From Manihot esculenta (taxonomy: Eukaryota; Streptophyta; Magnoliopsida; Malpighiales; Euphorbiaceae), in contig NC_035178.2 of NCBI RefSeq assembly GCF_001659605.2, forward strand, positions 1,344,159 through 1,408,158: DNA of 64,000 bases, in the 5' to 3' direction. Shown here piece after piece: positions 37,649-49,481 of this stretch; the first letter of the stretch is position 1; every line of letters begins with the position of its first letter. The notes below the pieces were generated by a model that worked only from the letters and a program-made list of their open reading frames with translations, made no database searches and was not told the origin of the DNA. The translations under genes and the position numbers were made by a program.

Positions 37649-38793
37649 GACCAGAGTTGTTGCTCTTCCAGTGCAAGTTCATGAATCCAATCGCACTGAT
37701 CGAGGGATTGCAATTGCAAAGATAATTCTAGAGAGTATCAAAAAGCTCATTGGCTTCAGCGAGGGGGAGTTGGAACTGAATAAAAATGGGGAATTATGAA
37801 TGTAATATGATTCATGAGATTAATTGCTGAAGAAAAAATTTAGGTTTTATTTTGTTTAGTTCCCTATTTGCTTCTTGTCTCATAGATCATCGCAGTCATA
37901 GAAAGCTTGGTACATGTAGCTGTAATGTCTTTTTTTTTTTTTATAATTTGTTTTTTTCCTCTTACACAGCACATAAATTTAAAGGAACATGTTGCCTCTT
38001 CGGTGTAGTTTTTGCAACATTTCTTGAATGGAAGATGGTCGACCAATTTTGATCGCCGATTTTTTCTGTTCTCATTTCTGGCCTATTATTGAAAGTTAGT
38101 GTGCTTGAAGGGTATTTTTATCATCTTGATGGCTTGACTACAATGGAAAATTCACACGTTCCCCCAAGATATTATTAGAGTGGGGATGATGATTTGGGTC
38201 TCGTCTACCTTCCACCTTGATTTACTTCAGGTTTAAATAATATAATATATAATTTATTAAGTTGGAGAAACGCAGACTAGCGGCCCAATAAGAATACTTC
38301 CTTTTATGGGCCAGAGGTTTTTGTCAAAAGGGCTTTCACCAGTTCATAAAAGATAATGGTACTTCTATAAAAAATATAAAGTTACTTCTTTTCCCATTCA
38401 TATTAAATTTTACTAAAAGTATTTTAAAGTTATTTATTTTTAAATGCATCATGTTAATATTAATAATACATTCTTAAAATTATTTTGAGGAAAAAAAAAC
38501 ATAATCTCAACGTGTAAAAATCAGTGGGAAAATAAATCTAGCTATAGAATCATATTTTTTAGACATATAAATAAATGCAAAATACACTCATTAAAAATCA
38601 TCACTAACGATGAAAATACATTTTATTATTAATTAAAATTCAAAAATATTGACTAGTTTTTTATATCAATTTTATCAATGCAAGATAATATAGTCTTAAT
38701 CTCTTGGAAAGGAAAGGTAACGTATCAATGCAAGATATTATATATAGTTTTTTTTTTATATAATAACAAAGTTATATTTGATTTCTTAATTAT
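37649..38793. other. 3' flank of the TFIIS-domain gene and AT-rich spacer up to the retrotransposon
   Basis: 37649 to about 38345 is matched by a diverged copy at about 62940-63570, so it travelled with the duplicated gene end. The remaining stretch to 38793 is AT-rich and includes a repeated ATCAATGCAAGATA motif (about 38676 and 38724). No gene is seen. Confidence 0.6.
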
Positions 38794-39220
38794 TGATGCT
38801 TTCAAGATCAGGTGTATTTTAGTAAGTTTGTCTTGATTTGTCTCTTCCTTGTTTTTTTATTTTTTTTTCTTTTGTTTTATGTATAATCATTGGTCTATGT
38901 TTGAACCATCCCACTACAGTCATGTTGGCCGTACGTACGAACGTACTGTATCCTTCTTCATAGTCAGATGGCTATTTAATTTCATCCGGCACCATGTAGA
39001 CACGATCTCGAACGTCACGGGGTTTGTTGTCTCACGGAGTCAGAAAGATAAACAAGGTCAGGTCTCCCGTTTGTGGGTCCGAGCCTGGTTCAACTCATAA
39101 AAGCGAGTTCTGGATTTATGCGTGAGGCAGACCCAACTATTGGGCTTAATAGAGTTGAGAGTTAGCCTATCTAGCACAGGCCCAGTCTGAGCCGAGGTGT
39201 CATGGGCTCAGTTATCATCA
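38794..39220 (-). repeat. 3' LTR of the Tat element
   Basis: 427 bp, starting TGATGCTTTC and ending TTATCATCA. It is followed inward by AGTGCCCTTTTACC, a short polypurine tract on the element's strand. It matches 55774-56245 in order but with several gaps. Confidence 0.8.
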
Positions 39221-39344
39221 AGTGCCCTTTTACCTACTCATTTATTATTTCATGATTAATGAAGGATAAATCCCGAAACCTCAATTATTACTATACGACT
39301 TTAGGAGAGTTATTGTCAAAATGACCCCTCTTCGACTTTACCCA

Positions 39345-39428
39345 TTTCAAACTTACGCTTTCGATTTCACTTGCTATTCTGCCTCTTTTCAAACTTACGC
39401 TTTCGATTTCACTTGCTATTCTGCCTCT
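39345..39428. repeat. Perfect 42-bp tandem duplication
   Basis: Two identical 42-bp units (39345-39386, 39387-39428), beginning TTTCAAACTTACGCTTTCGA, lie between the 3' LTR and the antisense ORF of the Tat element. Their identity within an otherwise decayed element suggests a late event. Confidence 0.9.
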
Positions 39429-39507
39429 TGTGCTGCTTTTGCTATCTTGCCCTTTCTCTCCCCTGTAATTTCTGCTTTTCTGATTCGAGGTACGTCCTAC
39501 TCTTCTC

Positions 39508-42023
39508 ATGGCTTCTGCTAGAATTCCCGATGTAGTGGGTCTGGTGTCATCTATCACCCCTTTCTCTCTTTCTCATTACTTTTTCGACGACTATTCTGAC
39601 ACCACCATCTATAGGATTAGGGTATCCCTACTTAATAAGAGGATTGTTCTCCCCTACCCACTGCTAGCGGATTTGATAGACATTTATTAAGTGCACAGTC
39701 TGGTCTTTTTTATCAAACAGCGCGATTTCAAGCTGACCTTCCCTTTTACTCCTTTTTTCATTGAGGTCTTTCGTTATTTTAGGGTGACTCCTCATATGTT
39801 GTCCCCTAATACCATCTTATTCATGTGTTATTTCGAGTCCATTTGCCTGTGTTGGGGTTTTGCCTCTTCTATTGAGCTGTTCTGCATCTTTTTTCTACTC
39901 GTTAGTTCTACCTATGGGTTCTATTATTAGATCCCTAGGTTGGATCATCTATATTTGCTGGGTGTAAGGACTCAATAAAAGGCTAACATGAGGCTTTCAT
40001 TGTTATTGAGCTAAAAGAGATCTCAGAGATCAATTAGGATATCGACCTCACCTGGGGAGAGGTCTCCCAGGGCTATAACGACTTTTCTTGGTTAAACCTA
40101 GTGGACTAAGTTTGCATTCTCCAACTGAGCTCTGTAAAGAAGAAGTATGTTGTCGAGAAGTGCATGTTTATGTTCAACTTGTAGGACTACTGAGAAGCTG
40201 ATATTCTTTTCTAGTTTTCTTTCTTTTTATATTTTTCTTTTGTTGTTTCAGACTCTAATTGAATTGGTATTTTCTTTTCAGCTTCTACAGTATCAATGGA
40301 TACCATCAAGCTCCCCAAGAATTTCATCCTATCCCGAGAGAGTATGAAGGTGACTCTGGCCGCTTTTAAGACCAATAAGACTGTAGTCGATGTGACCCGG
40401 GAGACCTTGGCCGTGGACCCTGCTTCTGCAGCTCGTCACTCTGCCCCTGCCCTTACGCCTTTTCTAGCTTTGGTGCCCACGGCGAGGAGTACTCGCTCTG
40501 CTGCCTCGAGAATATCGGTCCCTTCTAAAGCACCGGCTTCTACCAAGACTCCTCTCGCTCCTAAGAAAACCTTTAAGGAGCCCATCACACTCAGCGAGTC
40601 AGCCGAGAGTAGCTTAGAAGAGGGCACCAAGACTGCTCCATTGGATGTCCCACCCATACAGGCCATGGGAGCTGTCGTGATCGAGGTCGAGGCTACCAAG
40701 TAGGTCCAGACTTTCGTACTTATGACCGAGGGCAGGGCTGCTAAGCGTGCCCGGACCTCTGGACCTGCCAAGGCAGCCCCTTCTCCCCCTGTCAATAAAG
40801 ACAAAAAGGAGGTGGAGTACCCTGTCATCTGCCCCAGACAACAAGTTATTGAATGCCGCCGAGGTGACCGCTGAGTCCACGCCGGCCTCTACGGCCAAGA
40901 TGTTGTGCGAGAGGATGTTTGAGGGGGTCCTGGATGCTTCTGATCCTCGCTTCCTGACCCTTGTCAGCCATCTGGCCTGCTCCACCAAGCAACAGGCAAT
41001 CTTTAGCTCACATTTCCTAGAGGACCTTGGGGACAGTTTGAGGGAGATGTTCCTTATGGTAAGCTATCTGCTCTCTTGAGAGTATTTTTAATATTTTACC
41101 TTTCTTAACCTCACTTTTGCTTTTCTGTGGCAAGCATTTGGTGTATTCATGGAGATCCATCCCGAATCGGTCCTTCTAGAGTTCGATGGAACAACGTATC
41201 ACTAAGGAAAGCAGGGTTGAGAATATAGCTGCCACTGGTGAGGCCCACAGGCACATTATCGAAGTCTAAAGGCAAATCAAGGACCTCATCAAGCAGCTAG
41301 GGGGGAGATAAGGGAAGAGGTCACCAGGGCTTCCTAATGAGCTTCTACAGCAGAGTCTCAGCGAGATGAAGCCTTTGCACAGCTGTCCGCCTTGGAGGAG
41401 ACCCACCATTAGCGTGCTGAGGTCAAGGCCCAACGCAATGCTCATGCCGCTGCCCTTTAGCAAGAGCTCAACAAATATATTGAAGAGTTAAGGGGCATGA
41501 CTTTGGCGGCAGAGGAATCTCGACTTTAGCAGCAATAACTCCGCCAAGAGGTTTCTGCCTTGGAGGAGAGGTGTACTTCGTTGCTGAGGGATGCCCAAGC
41601 TGTAGAGGACAGGCTTCGGCAGGCCTATGAGGAGCAGTTGCAGAAGTACTGAGACTCTTCAGAGTTAAAAGAGAAAATCTAGTAGGACTGTGAAGCACGG
41701 CTGGAGGAATATAAGTCCTCAGCAGAGTTAAAAGAGAGGGTATATAAAAAGGCCTCCCGTATGTTCGCTTCAGGCTTCAACAAGGGCCTTAAAGCAGCTC
41801 AGGATGCCTCCTTCGTCCGTTGGCTGACCTACGAACCCCTAAACTCGACTCTGATAGTGAGGAGGTCCGCTACGAAGAGGATGACAACCCCTTTCCCAAA
41901 AACCCTTCTCCTTTGCCCTCTAGATTGCATAGGGGTAATTATGTAAATAATAACCCTGTAAATGATCTAGTTAGTTCTGCTCCCCCTTCCCCTGCTACTT
42001 CTGTCACCTACTCTAATGGCTAG
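39508..42023 (+). pseudogene. Antisense extra ORF of the Tat element (Transposase_28-like, coiled-coil), broken
   Basis: It runs opposite to gag-pol, between pol and the 3' LTR. The start MASARIPDVVGLVSS leads into LPYPLLADLI, FTPFFIEVFRYFRVTPHMLS and PNTILFMCYFESICLCWG, the pattern of the 'putative gypsy type transposon' family (Transposase_28). A Ser/Thr/Pro-rich middle follows (40296-40703). The later part is Glu/Gln/Arg-rich and heptad-like (41180-41780), and it ends near PPSPATSVTYSNG. Stops (for example 39688-39690) and frame changes break it. The function of such ORFs in Tat elements is unknown. Confidence 0.7.
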
Positions 42024-42424
42024 TTAAATTAATAAAATTTTAAATTTTTTTGTTATTCTCCATTTGTTTGCTTTTCTTTTCCCTGTCTATTTAAATTTTA
42101 TTTATATTTCCATACTTAGATTATTTTTATGTGTGTTGTCTACGAGCTATGTCGAGCTAATTATTCATTTGACATGTTGCTTGTAAAACATCTAACTTAT
42201 TATGTTTTGTACTTTGTTTATTGAATGTCTTAATGTCTTACTCCTTCTATTTTCCTGAAGCCTTCTATTGGCCGGACTTTTGTTTGTTATTGTTTCTAGC
42301 TTTCCCCCCAAGTTGTACTTTTTACTTACTCATACTTTGACATTCGTGATTTCAAAATTAGTAATAGGCCTTAATTTGATTTTGATTTTGATTTTGCTTT
42401 GGCTTTACTTCTCTTTAAGCCTGA

Positions 42425-43020
42425 AGGGTGCTTGAGCTCTTTTTCTAGGTCGATGCTATACCTTAGTCTTATTTTTCTGCGGGTTAAACTCTTTTTTGAG
42501 CTGACATCCAGCCTTAGACTTGTCTTCTTATGAGCAAGCTCTTTTGTGAGGTCGGATCCAGGCTTTTAGCCTTATTTACCTGTGAGCTGAGCTCTTTTGT
42601 GAGGTCGAAACTAGGCTTTTAGCCTTGTTTACCTGCGAGTCGAGCTCTTCTATGAGGTTGAAACTAGGCTTTATCTTTATTTCCTTATGGACCGAGCTTT
42701 TTTGTGAGGTTGAAACCAGACTTTTTTGAGATCAGCACCATGCCCTAGCTTTATTTTTATTTGGACCTTGCAGATGTCGAGATCCTTTCTTGAGGTCGGC
42801 ATTGTGCCTCTATTTCATTTCTTTTGGCACATAGCCTTGCTAGTGTAGACTTTTAGCATGGCTTTCGTCTTCTCAACCGGTTTTGTGATGCCGGTGATCT
42901 TATTTTCGAGACTAGCCACCCATCTCATTGAGGCTTTTGTCTCCTCAATCGGTTTTGTAGTACGAGCGGTCTATTTTCAAGACCAGTCACCCACCTCATT
43001 GAGGTCTTCGACATTTGCTC
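42425..43020. repeat. Tandem repeat block in the 3' region of the Tat element
   Basis: First come about five diverged units of 52-58 bp built on GAGCTCTTTTGTGAGGTCGA and AGGCTTTTAGCCTT (about 42425-42720). Then two units of about 83 bp follow, sharing GTCTYCTCAAYCGGTTTTGT and CACCCAYCTCATTGAGG (about 42865-43010). Tandem repeats in the region after pol are a known habit of Tat/Ogre elements. Confidence 0.75.
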
Positions 43021-43089
43021 AAAAGTGTTTTTAGAGTAGAAAAGATAATTTTATTTATATTTTTGATATAATAGTTACATTGTATATCT

Positions 43090-43368
43090 TTATGAAAAAT
43101 ACCTTTTTAGGTGCTGAATGTTCCAGGCATGAGGTTCTGAATTTCTCTGCAGATCTTCGATTTTGTATTCTCCGAGTTTGATGACTTTGGCAATTCTGAA
43201 TGGCCCCTCCTAGGTTGGCGCTAATTTTTCAACAACAACTCTCTTTCCTGTGACTTCTAATCTTCTCAAGGCTAGGTCCCCAACCTTCAGGTTTCTTTCC
43301 TAGACTTTCTGATTATAATACCGAGCTGCCTTCTGTTGATAAGTAGCTGTTCGTACTTGTGCTTTATC
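43090..43368 (-). pseudogene. Integrase C-terminal part of the Tat element, cut off by the nested insertion
   Basis: The minus strand reads DKAQVRTATYQQKAARYYNQ, then ERNLKVGDLALRRLEVTGK and EGPFRIAKVIKLGEYKIEDL, the typical end of a Gypsy pol. Tryptophan codons have turned into TAG in places. The reading continues on the other side of the nested element (from 50441), so the two parts were one frame before the insertion. Confidence 0.8.
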
Positions 43369-43373
43369 CCTGA
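43369..43373. repeat. Target-site duplication CCTGA, left copy (right copy 50436-50440)
   Basis: CCTGA precedes the nested element's TGTAACGACC and follows its GGTCGTTACA at 50435. Removing the element and one CCTGA restores a plausible integrase sequence in the outer element, which supports these borders. Confidence 0.85.
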
Positions 43374-44004
43374 TGTAACGACCCGAAAATCCGGACCGCT
43401 ACCGGCGCTAGGATCCAGATCGGCATAAGGCCGCCGGGACCCGTAGCAAGCCTACTATGCATCCTGTACAGTCGGTATAATCCCAAATATGATCAAACAT
43501 TTTCATAAAACATTTAATTCTTTACCTTTAACTAGTTTGACCTGTATATGCACTATGACTGAACTCATAGAACCCCTAGGGTCAGCATACTCTATGTCAA
43601 ACTCGGTCCAACATATATATCAACATAAAATAAAACTCATGTACAAAGGGATTATCCAACTCGGGCCAAGCAGAATACTATAACTCTGAAAATATAACAT
43701 AATGTCATAATACAACATAACTCTTTTACATCCTTACATAACTTTACATTACATCATGTCCACTACTATTCTATTACACATCAAAACCATAGCCATAGCC
43801 TGGTGACCTCCTGATCTATCTCTGACCCTGCAAACCTGGGGTTAGGGGAGAGGGGTGAGCTATAACGCCCAGTGAGCAGAAACCAAACAAGAAAACAGTT
43901 CATTTTAAAGTATGCTATCATGGAATGCATCACATCACAAACATATCACATCAAGGATGAACTTGTCACCATTAGCCCTCTACATATCGAAATATGTCCA
44001 ACTA

Positions 44005-44150
44005 TACCAGGGGCGATGAGGCCACACCTAGTATTCGCTTACATAACTCATATCATAACATGTCCAACTATACCAGGGGCGATTAGGCCACACCTGGTCT
44101 TTCCTTACATATACATGATGCCAGGGGCGATTAGGCCACACCTGGGCTTT
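44005..44150. repeat. Short tandem sub-repeats in the nested LTR
   Basis: Three units sharing CCAGGGGCGATTAGGCCACACCTGG-like sequence stand at about 44008, 44073 and 44122. A diverged set of three (CAGGGACGTAGAATGGGTAC type) stands at about 49557-49700 in the other LTR fragment. Confidence 0.75.
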
Positions 44151-44569
44151 CTATATCATACCATGTCATCTCATATCATATTATCTCATCTCATACTGAG
44201 GGCTAAGGATCATCCAATATCCATCCACATCAACAACATATTATGCAATGCATCATATTCGTGGATTCTAATGCAAAACAACCTAATACATATCATGGCA
44301 TTTCATGATGCATGGATCATGCTCTAAAAACATTTAATTTCTTAATTTAAAGCATTAGGTTTAGTTCCACGCACCTCTGACTAGCTCTGGGCCGACTCTG
44401 AAACGGCTGACACTGCTAAACACCTCGGTTCCTCGGGTCCGATCCTACACAGGTGGACTCTAGTGAGGTGCCAAACACACCCTAAACAACTCATAAACAA
44501 CTCCCCAAAAACCCCTAAAAACATCAAGGAAACATGCATACAGAACACTCATGAAAAGGCTGGACAGGG

Positions 44570-45660
44570 CACTTTCGGCGGCACTTTCGGCAGCCGAAGG
44601 TCCCTTCTAGAGACGAAAGTCAGGCAAGTTCGGCGGCACCTTCGGCGGCCGAACCCTCACTCCAGAGACGAAAGTCAGGCACTTTCGGCTGCCGAACATT
44701 ACTTTCGGCGGCCGAACATTACCTTCGGCGGCCGAAAGTCTGCTTTCAAGCCAAAACTCAACTTTCGGGGGCAAGGTTAGGCGGCCAATCCATGCATCCT
44801 CAGGCAGGTTCGGCGGCCGAAACCACCTTCGGCGGCCGAACCTGAGTTCATCCAGAACTCAGCCTTTGTGCATTTCAAGTCTCCCAACCCTCCGAAATAA
44901 GCCTCTAACCTCTTAAAACATGCATAAACTTCTCAAAACCATGCATAGACCTTTAACCATGCATAAGGGAGTTTAAACTTCAACCCACAACATCAAGAAA
45001 CATACATAACTAGCTTATGACCCACATAAGCCAAAACCATCAAAACAAACCAAACCTCTCATACTCTCTCCCAATCATGCATACTCTCTCCCATATGCTC
45101 AAGGGGCTTGAAACTAACTTAAACCCCAACACAAACATCACATGAACATACATTTTCATACATTGGGCATAAAACCCACATAAACCCTAACATGCATATC
45201 TACCCATACTCAACCATCAAAACCCTTTAAAACTCACTTAAAACCTCATGAAACGTAAGGGAAAGCATAGATCCACACTTACCTCTTGAAGATCGAGGGT
45301 TTGTGCGAGCTCTAACTTGGAGATGGGAGGAAACTACTCCTTGGGTCTCCAAGCTCCCAAAACTTCGATCTAATCTTGAAAACTCTTCAAAACAACCATG
45401 GAACTCATAAAAATATGAAGGAGATGAAGAAAAACATGAAAATGACCAAAGGAGGACATGAACACACCTGAGCTCGAGAATGGGGAGAAAACTCGCTCAT
45501 TTTCGGTCTGAGGGGCTTTTATAAGTGGCCGGCCAAACCTCCTTCGGCGGCCGAACCTGGTTTGTTCAAACATAGCTTTTGGAGGCCAAAAGCGCTCCCA
45601 AAACCAACTCATGTTCGGCGGCTGAACTTCACTTTCGGCGGCCGAACCTGGCAAATGTCT
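44570..45660. repeat. Cluster of TTCGGCNGCCGAA palindromes in the nested LTR
   Basis: About ten copies, some damaged, of the imperfect palindrome TTCGGCGGCCGAA lie at 44570-44860 and 45540-45660, alternating with CACTTTCGGCGGC half sites. They stand out from the AT-rich surroundings. They could be transcription-factor sites or hairpins of the LTR promoter. Confidence 0.8.
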
Positions 45661-46043
45661 CCTTGGTCTATTCTTTTCAAAACTCAAATCTTTTTCATTT
45701 AAAAACCATGAAATCAGTAAAAACATTTTAGAAACCACATTTTACCCCTCTAGAAGACTCTGGCATCATCAAAATTCCATATTTCAACGGAGATTCCACC
45801 GGAAAGTAGGGATTCCGATGCCGGAATCTAGCCGGGTATTACATTCTTCCCCCCTTTAAGAACATTCGTCCTCGAATGTTCAAGCAAACAAACAGGCAAC
45901 TCAAAACATAGCATCAAACATACATAAGCAAACAAGCAACAAGCAAGCAAAACCTAAAAATCTCTCTCCTAAAAGAGAGACACGGTCATTGCTGGAGCAT
46001 AAACTCTCGGTCTTCCCGGTGCACTTTTCATCTTAAGGTGATT

Positions 46044-46371
46044 CTAAGGGACTTTCACCATCGGGATTTCCTTGTTTCCACACTTTCTAACTTGTGTGTC
46101 TGCGGTCCGTACTAACTGCTCAACATAGGTGAGATCCTCTATGATCTCCACCTCTGGTTCTTTCCAGAACCTCACTCGGACCCGACACGAACTCATATAC
46201 CGTGGAAACATGGAAAAACAGATGGATCTCTTCCATTGAAGCGGGTAAATCCAGCTCGTGAGATACATTCCCAATCCTTTGCAGGATTTCAAGGGGTCCA
46301 ATGTATCCGAGAGCAAATTCACCTTTCTGTCCATAACGAATCACCCTCTCTTTAGGAGACACCTCCAGCAA
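46044..46371 (-). pseudogene. Integrase C-terminus/pol end of the nested element
   Basis: Two overlapping frames carry the Tekay/Del-type pol end: YIGPLEILQRIGNVSHELDL, then EDLTYVEQLVRTADTQVRK and NKEIPMVKVP. Frame changes inside show decay. It lies just upstream (minus strand) of the polypurine tract. Confidence 0.75.
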
Positions 46372-46699
46372 ACCTCGACTTTCTCGAGAACCTCAACTTG
46401 CTTCTGCCGCGCACTCTGACAAAACTCTCTTCTTTTCTGAAACTCTACATGCCTCTTGCGGACAACTTCATAACTCTCCTGCTGACTCACAGCAGTTCTG
46501 ATTCTTCTCATTCTTTGACTACTGACCTTCTTCTTACTGTACTAAGGGATGGGATAGCCGTCAAGTGGTTTCCGGTTGAGGGCATCTCTCAAAATATTTG
46601 CCTCACCGTAAAATGAACCTTGAAGTCATAACCACTACACAGTTTTTACCCATCTCCTCTGCCACCGGTTCTTCCCCCTTGACTCAAGATGTATTGCAA

Positions 46700-47600
46700 G
46701 CTCTTTCGACCCGTAAGGATCTACCATCATACCTTATACAGGCATCGCCTCCACATCTTGAGTGCAAAGGTTATCATTGCCATCTCTAGATCATGTGTAA
46801 GATGGTTCAACTCATGCTTCTTCAGCTACTTAGAAGCATAAGCAATCATCTAGCCACTTTACGTTAACACACAATCTAGTTCCACTCGGAACGCATCACA
46901 GGACACTGTGACATCTTCATTACTGGTGGACAGAGCCACCACGGGTACTGACATCAACATTACCTTCGGCTCTTCAAAGCCTTCTTCACACTGAGTAGAC
47001 CACACAACGCTCTGGTTCTTTTTTATCCATCTGGCCATAGGAGCGGCGACTCTAGAGAAGTTCTAGATGAACCTCCAGTAGGTAACCTGCCCATCCCAAA
47101 AAGCTCTTGATCTATGTCATTACAATGGGCCTGGGCTAGTCAGCTACACTTCAACTTCCTCAGGTCTACTTCACTTTTCTTCTTCCGACATACCATGACC
47201 CAAGAAAGATATGCTCCTTGACCGAAACTCACATTGGAGAACTGGGCATCCAAGCCATGTTCTCTCAGGATCTGCACTCCTGACCTCAGATAATGGGCAT
47301 ACTCTTCTGCATTTCTGGAACTCACCGAGGTACCGTCAATGAAAACAATAACGGAGTGATCCAGAAACCGACTAAAACTTTGCTTATGAGACCCATGAAT
47401 GCTGTAGGGGCGTTCATTAACCCGGACAACATTCCTAGGAACTCATAGTGCCCATATCTGGTTCTAACCACTACTCTCTGCACATCTTCTTCCTTGATCT
47501 TAACTGATGGTACCTGGACTCCAGATCTATCTTGGAAAGGCAACCAGCTCCTGCTAACTGGCTTAAAATAGACCGTTGATCCAAGGTAACAAATACTTGT
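46700..47600 (-). pseudogene. Reverse transcriptase/RNase H remnant of the nested element
   Basis: The minus-strand fragment KIKEEDV then RTRYGHYEFLGMLSGLMNAP is a chromovirus RT, with MPFGLTNAP altered to MLSGLMNAP. Further on, [20 protein letters not shown] marks the connection/RNase H part. Stops and frameshifts occur throughout, and the integrase core that should follow is absent. Confidence 0.75.
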
Positions 47601-48343
47601 TATGGGTAGTGACTTTGTTCAACGACTAGTGGTCGGCACAAAGTCCTAGGGATCCATCCTTCATCCTCATAACAATACTGGAACACTCCAAGGTGAAGTG
47701 CTCAGTTAGATGGGAACCCTAAACTCCCAATTCAAACAACTGATCATACGACATCTTTTAACTCTGTTGATACCATCCTGTGGGGAGGGATAGAGATTGG
47801 TCCAATTTCATGCATTACTTCTCTTTTGAACTCTATCTCCCTGACAGGTGGTAGTCCTGGGAACTCGTCTGGGGAAACATCTAAAAACTCTCTGACAACG
47901 GGCACTGAGGCGGCTCCCTGACCTGACTGCTATACACTCTCACATAAACAAGAAACCCCTGACAACCTCTCCGGAGTAACATACGAGCCTATAGAGCTGA
48001 TAACAAACCTCTAGGTATCCCTACTCTGTCCTCTCTAAGGACTACCTCTGATCCATCCTGACCTCTGAACTTGACTACCTTGTCTCTGCAGACTTAGGTA
48101 GTACCACTAGTAGAAGAACCAATCCAACCCTAGAATGACGTCAAACAGTCAAATCTAGAACCGCTAGGTCAGCTGGAAGGCATCTACTCACAACATACTC
48201 TGAATTATACCGGCAGACTGACTCTGCCGCTGATGGATCACACTTGGGTCCACCGACCCAAAGGGGATACTCTAACCTATAAGCTATCAAGCCCAAACTC
48301 CCAAAGGCTCACAAAGCAAACAAAGAAAGAGAAACATCAGGGT

Positions 48344-49481
48344 TCATAAAACATACACATCAGAACACACCAGAGTGAGATTACCTGATCCCATCGGGTT
48401 CGATGTGTTAGCCTCCTGCTGGGTCATAGTGAAGATCCGCGCTGAAGCTGATGGACCTTCACTTGGGAAACCTGCTGAAGAAGGAGCTATCCCTCTTCCT
48501 CTGCCTCTGCCCTGCGCCATGGCTGGAGCTCCTGGCTGAGCCATTCTACCTGAAGCTGTCTGCTGGGACTGTGTCACCAAGGTCGCGGCGGGACACTCAC
48601 GTGCCATGTGCCCCTCCTGTCCGCACCTGAAACATGTCGTTGTCCCCACCAAATAGACTCCCTTGTGCGGCCTACCGCACCTCGTACATCTGGAGTTACC
48701 CGAACCAGAGCTCGAACCATCACCTAAACCCAGACCAGACTTTATCTGATCCCAAAACTTGCTCTTCTTCGATCTTCTGAGGCCTCTGCCTCCCTTCTTA
48801 CTCTTTGTGACAGCCTCGCTCAGAGGGGAGAGATTAACATCACTTGTCCCCGGGGATTAACATCACGTACTGTTTAACTGTCCCTTGAACGATGGCACTG
48901 GCCTCCATTTTCCGGGCCATATCCACTATGGCGTGGAAGCTCTCCCTATCTGCTGACTGGATCAAGGAGGAATATCTAGAGTGGAGTTTCATGATATACC
49001 TCCTTGACCTTTTCTGGTCTGAGTCAAGATTCTGCCCTGCAAATGGCAACAGCTCCAAGAATCTGTCTGTGAACTCCTCTACACCCATCTCATCAGTCTG
49101 CCTCAATTGCTCAAACTCTATCATCTTCAGCTCCCTTGAACTATCTGGGAAAGCCCATCCTGCAAACTCGTTTGCAAACTCCTCCCAAGACATGCTGTCT
49201 ACTCTGGGGTTCACATAATTCTTGAACCACTCCCGTGCCTTCTTGCACTTAAGAGTGAACCCAGCCATCTGAATGGCTCTACTGTCATCAGCCCCAATCT
49301 CATCTGTGATCACCTTAACCCTCTCAAGATACACAAACGGGTCATCCCCTTTTTTGTACTGGGGAGCACCCAACTTCATGTAGTCGGTCATCTTGACCTT
49401 GCTCCCACTGGCTGAGCTAGGTCTAGAAGGTTGAGTAACTGGGGCTGCTGGTTCTGTAGGTGGTGGAGGTGGTGCAACCAT
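48344..49481 (-). pseudogene. gag of the nested element
   Basis: A frame starts at the ATG at 49481 (MVAPPPPPTEPAAPV). It carries a capsid-type domain with DDPFVYLERVKVITDEIGAD, KKAREWFKNYVNP and FPDSSRELKMIEFEQLRQ. After a break, a second frame (48344-48652) has the zinc knuckle CFRCGQEGHMAREC. The start codon directly touches LTR-derived sequence, so the leader and primer-binding site are lost. Confidence 0.8.

Larger units (their letters stand above)
43374..45843 (-). repeat. 3' LTR of the nested element (2470 bp)
   Basis: In element orientation it starts TGTAATACCCGGCTAG (at 45843) and ends GGGTCGTTACA (at 43374). It is preceded by the purine tract CTTAAAGGGGGGAAGAA. It includes sub-repeats of a CCAGGGGCGATTAGGCCACA unit (about 44005-44145) and two clusters of GC-rich palindromes. 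Confidence 0.85.
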
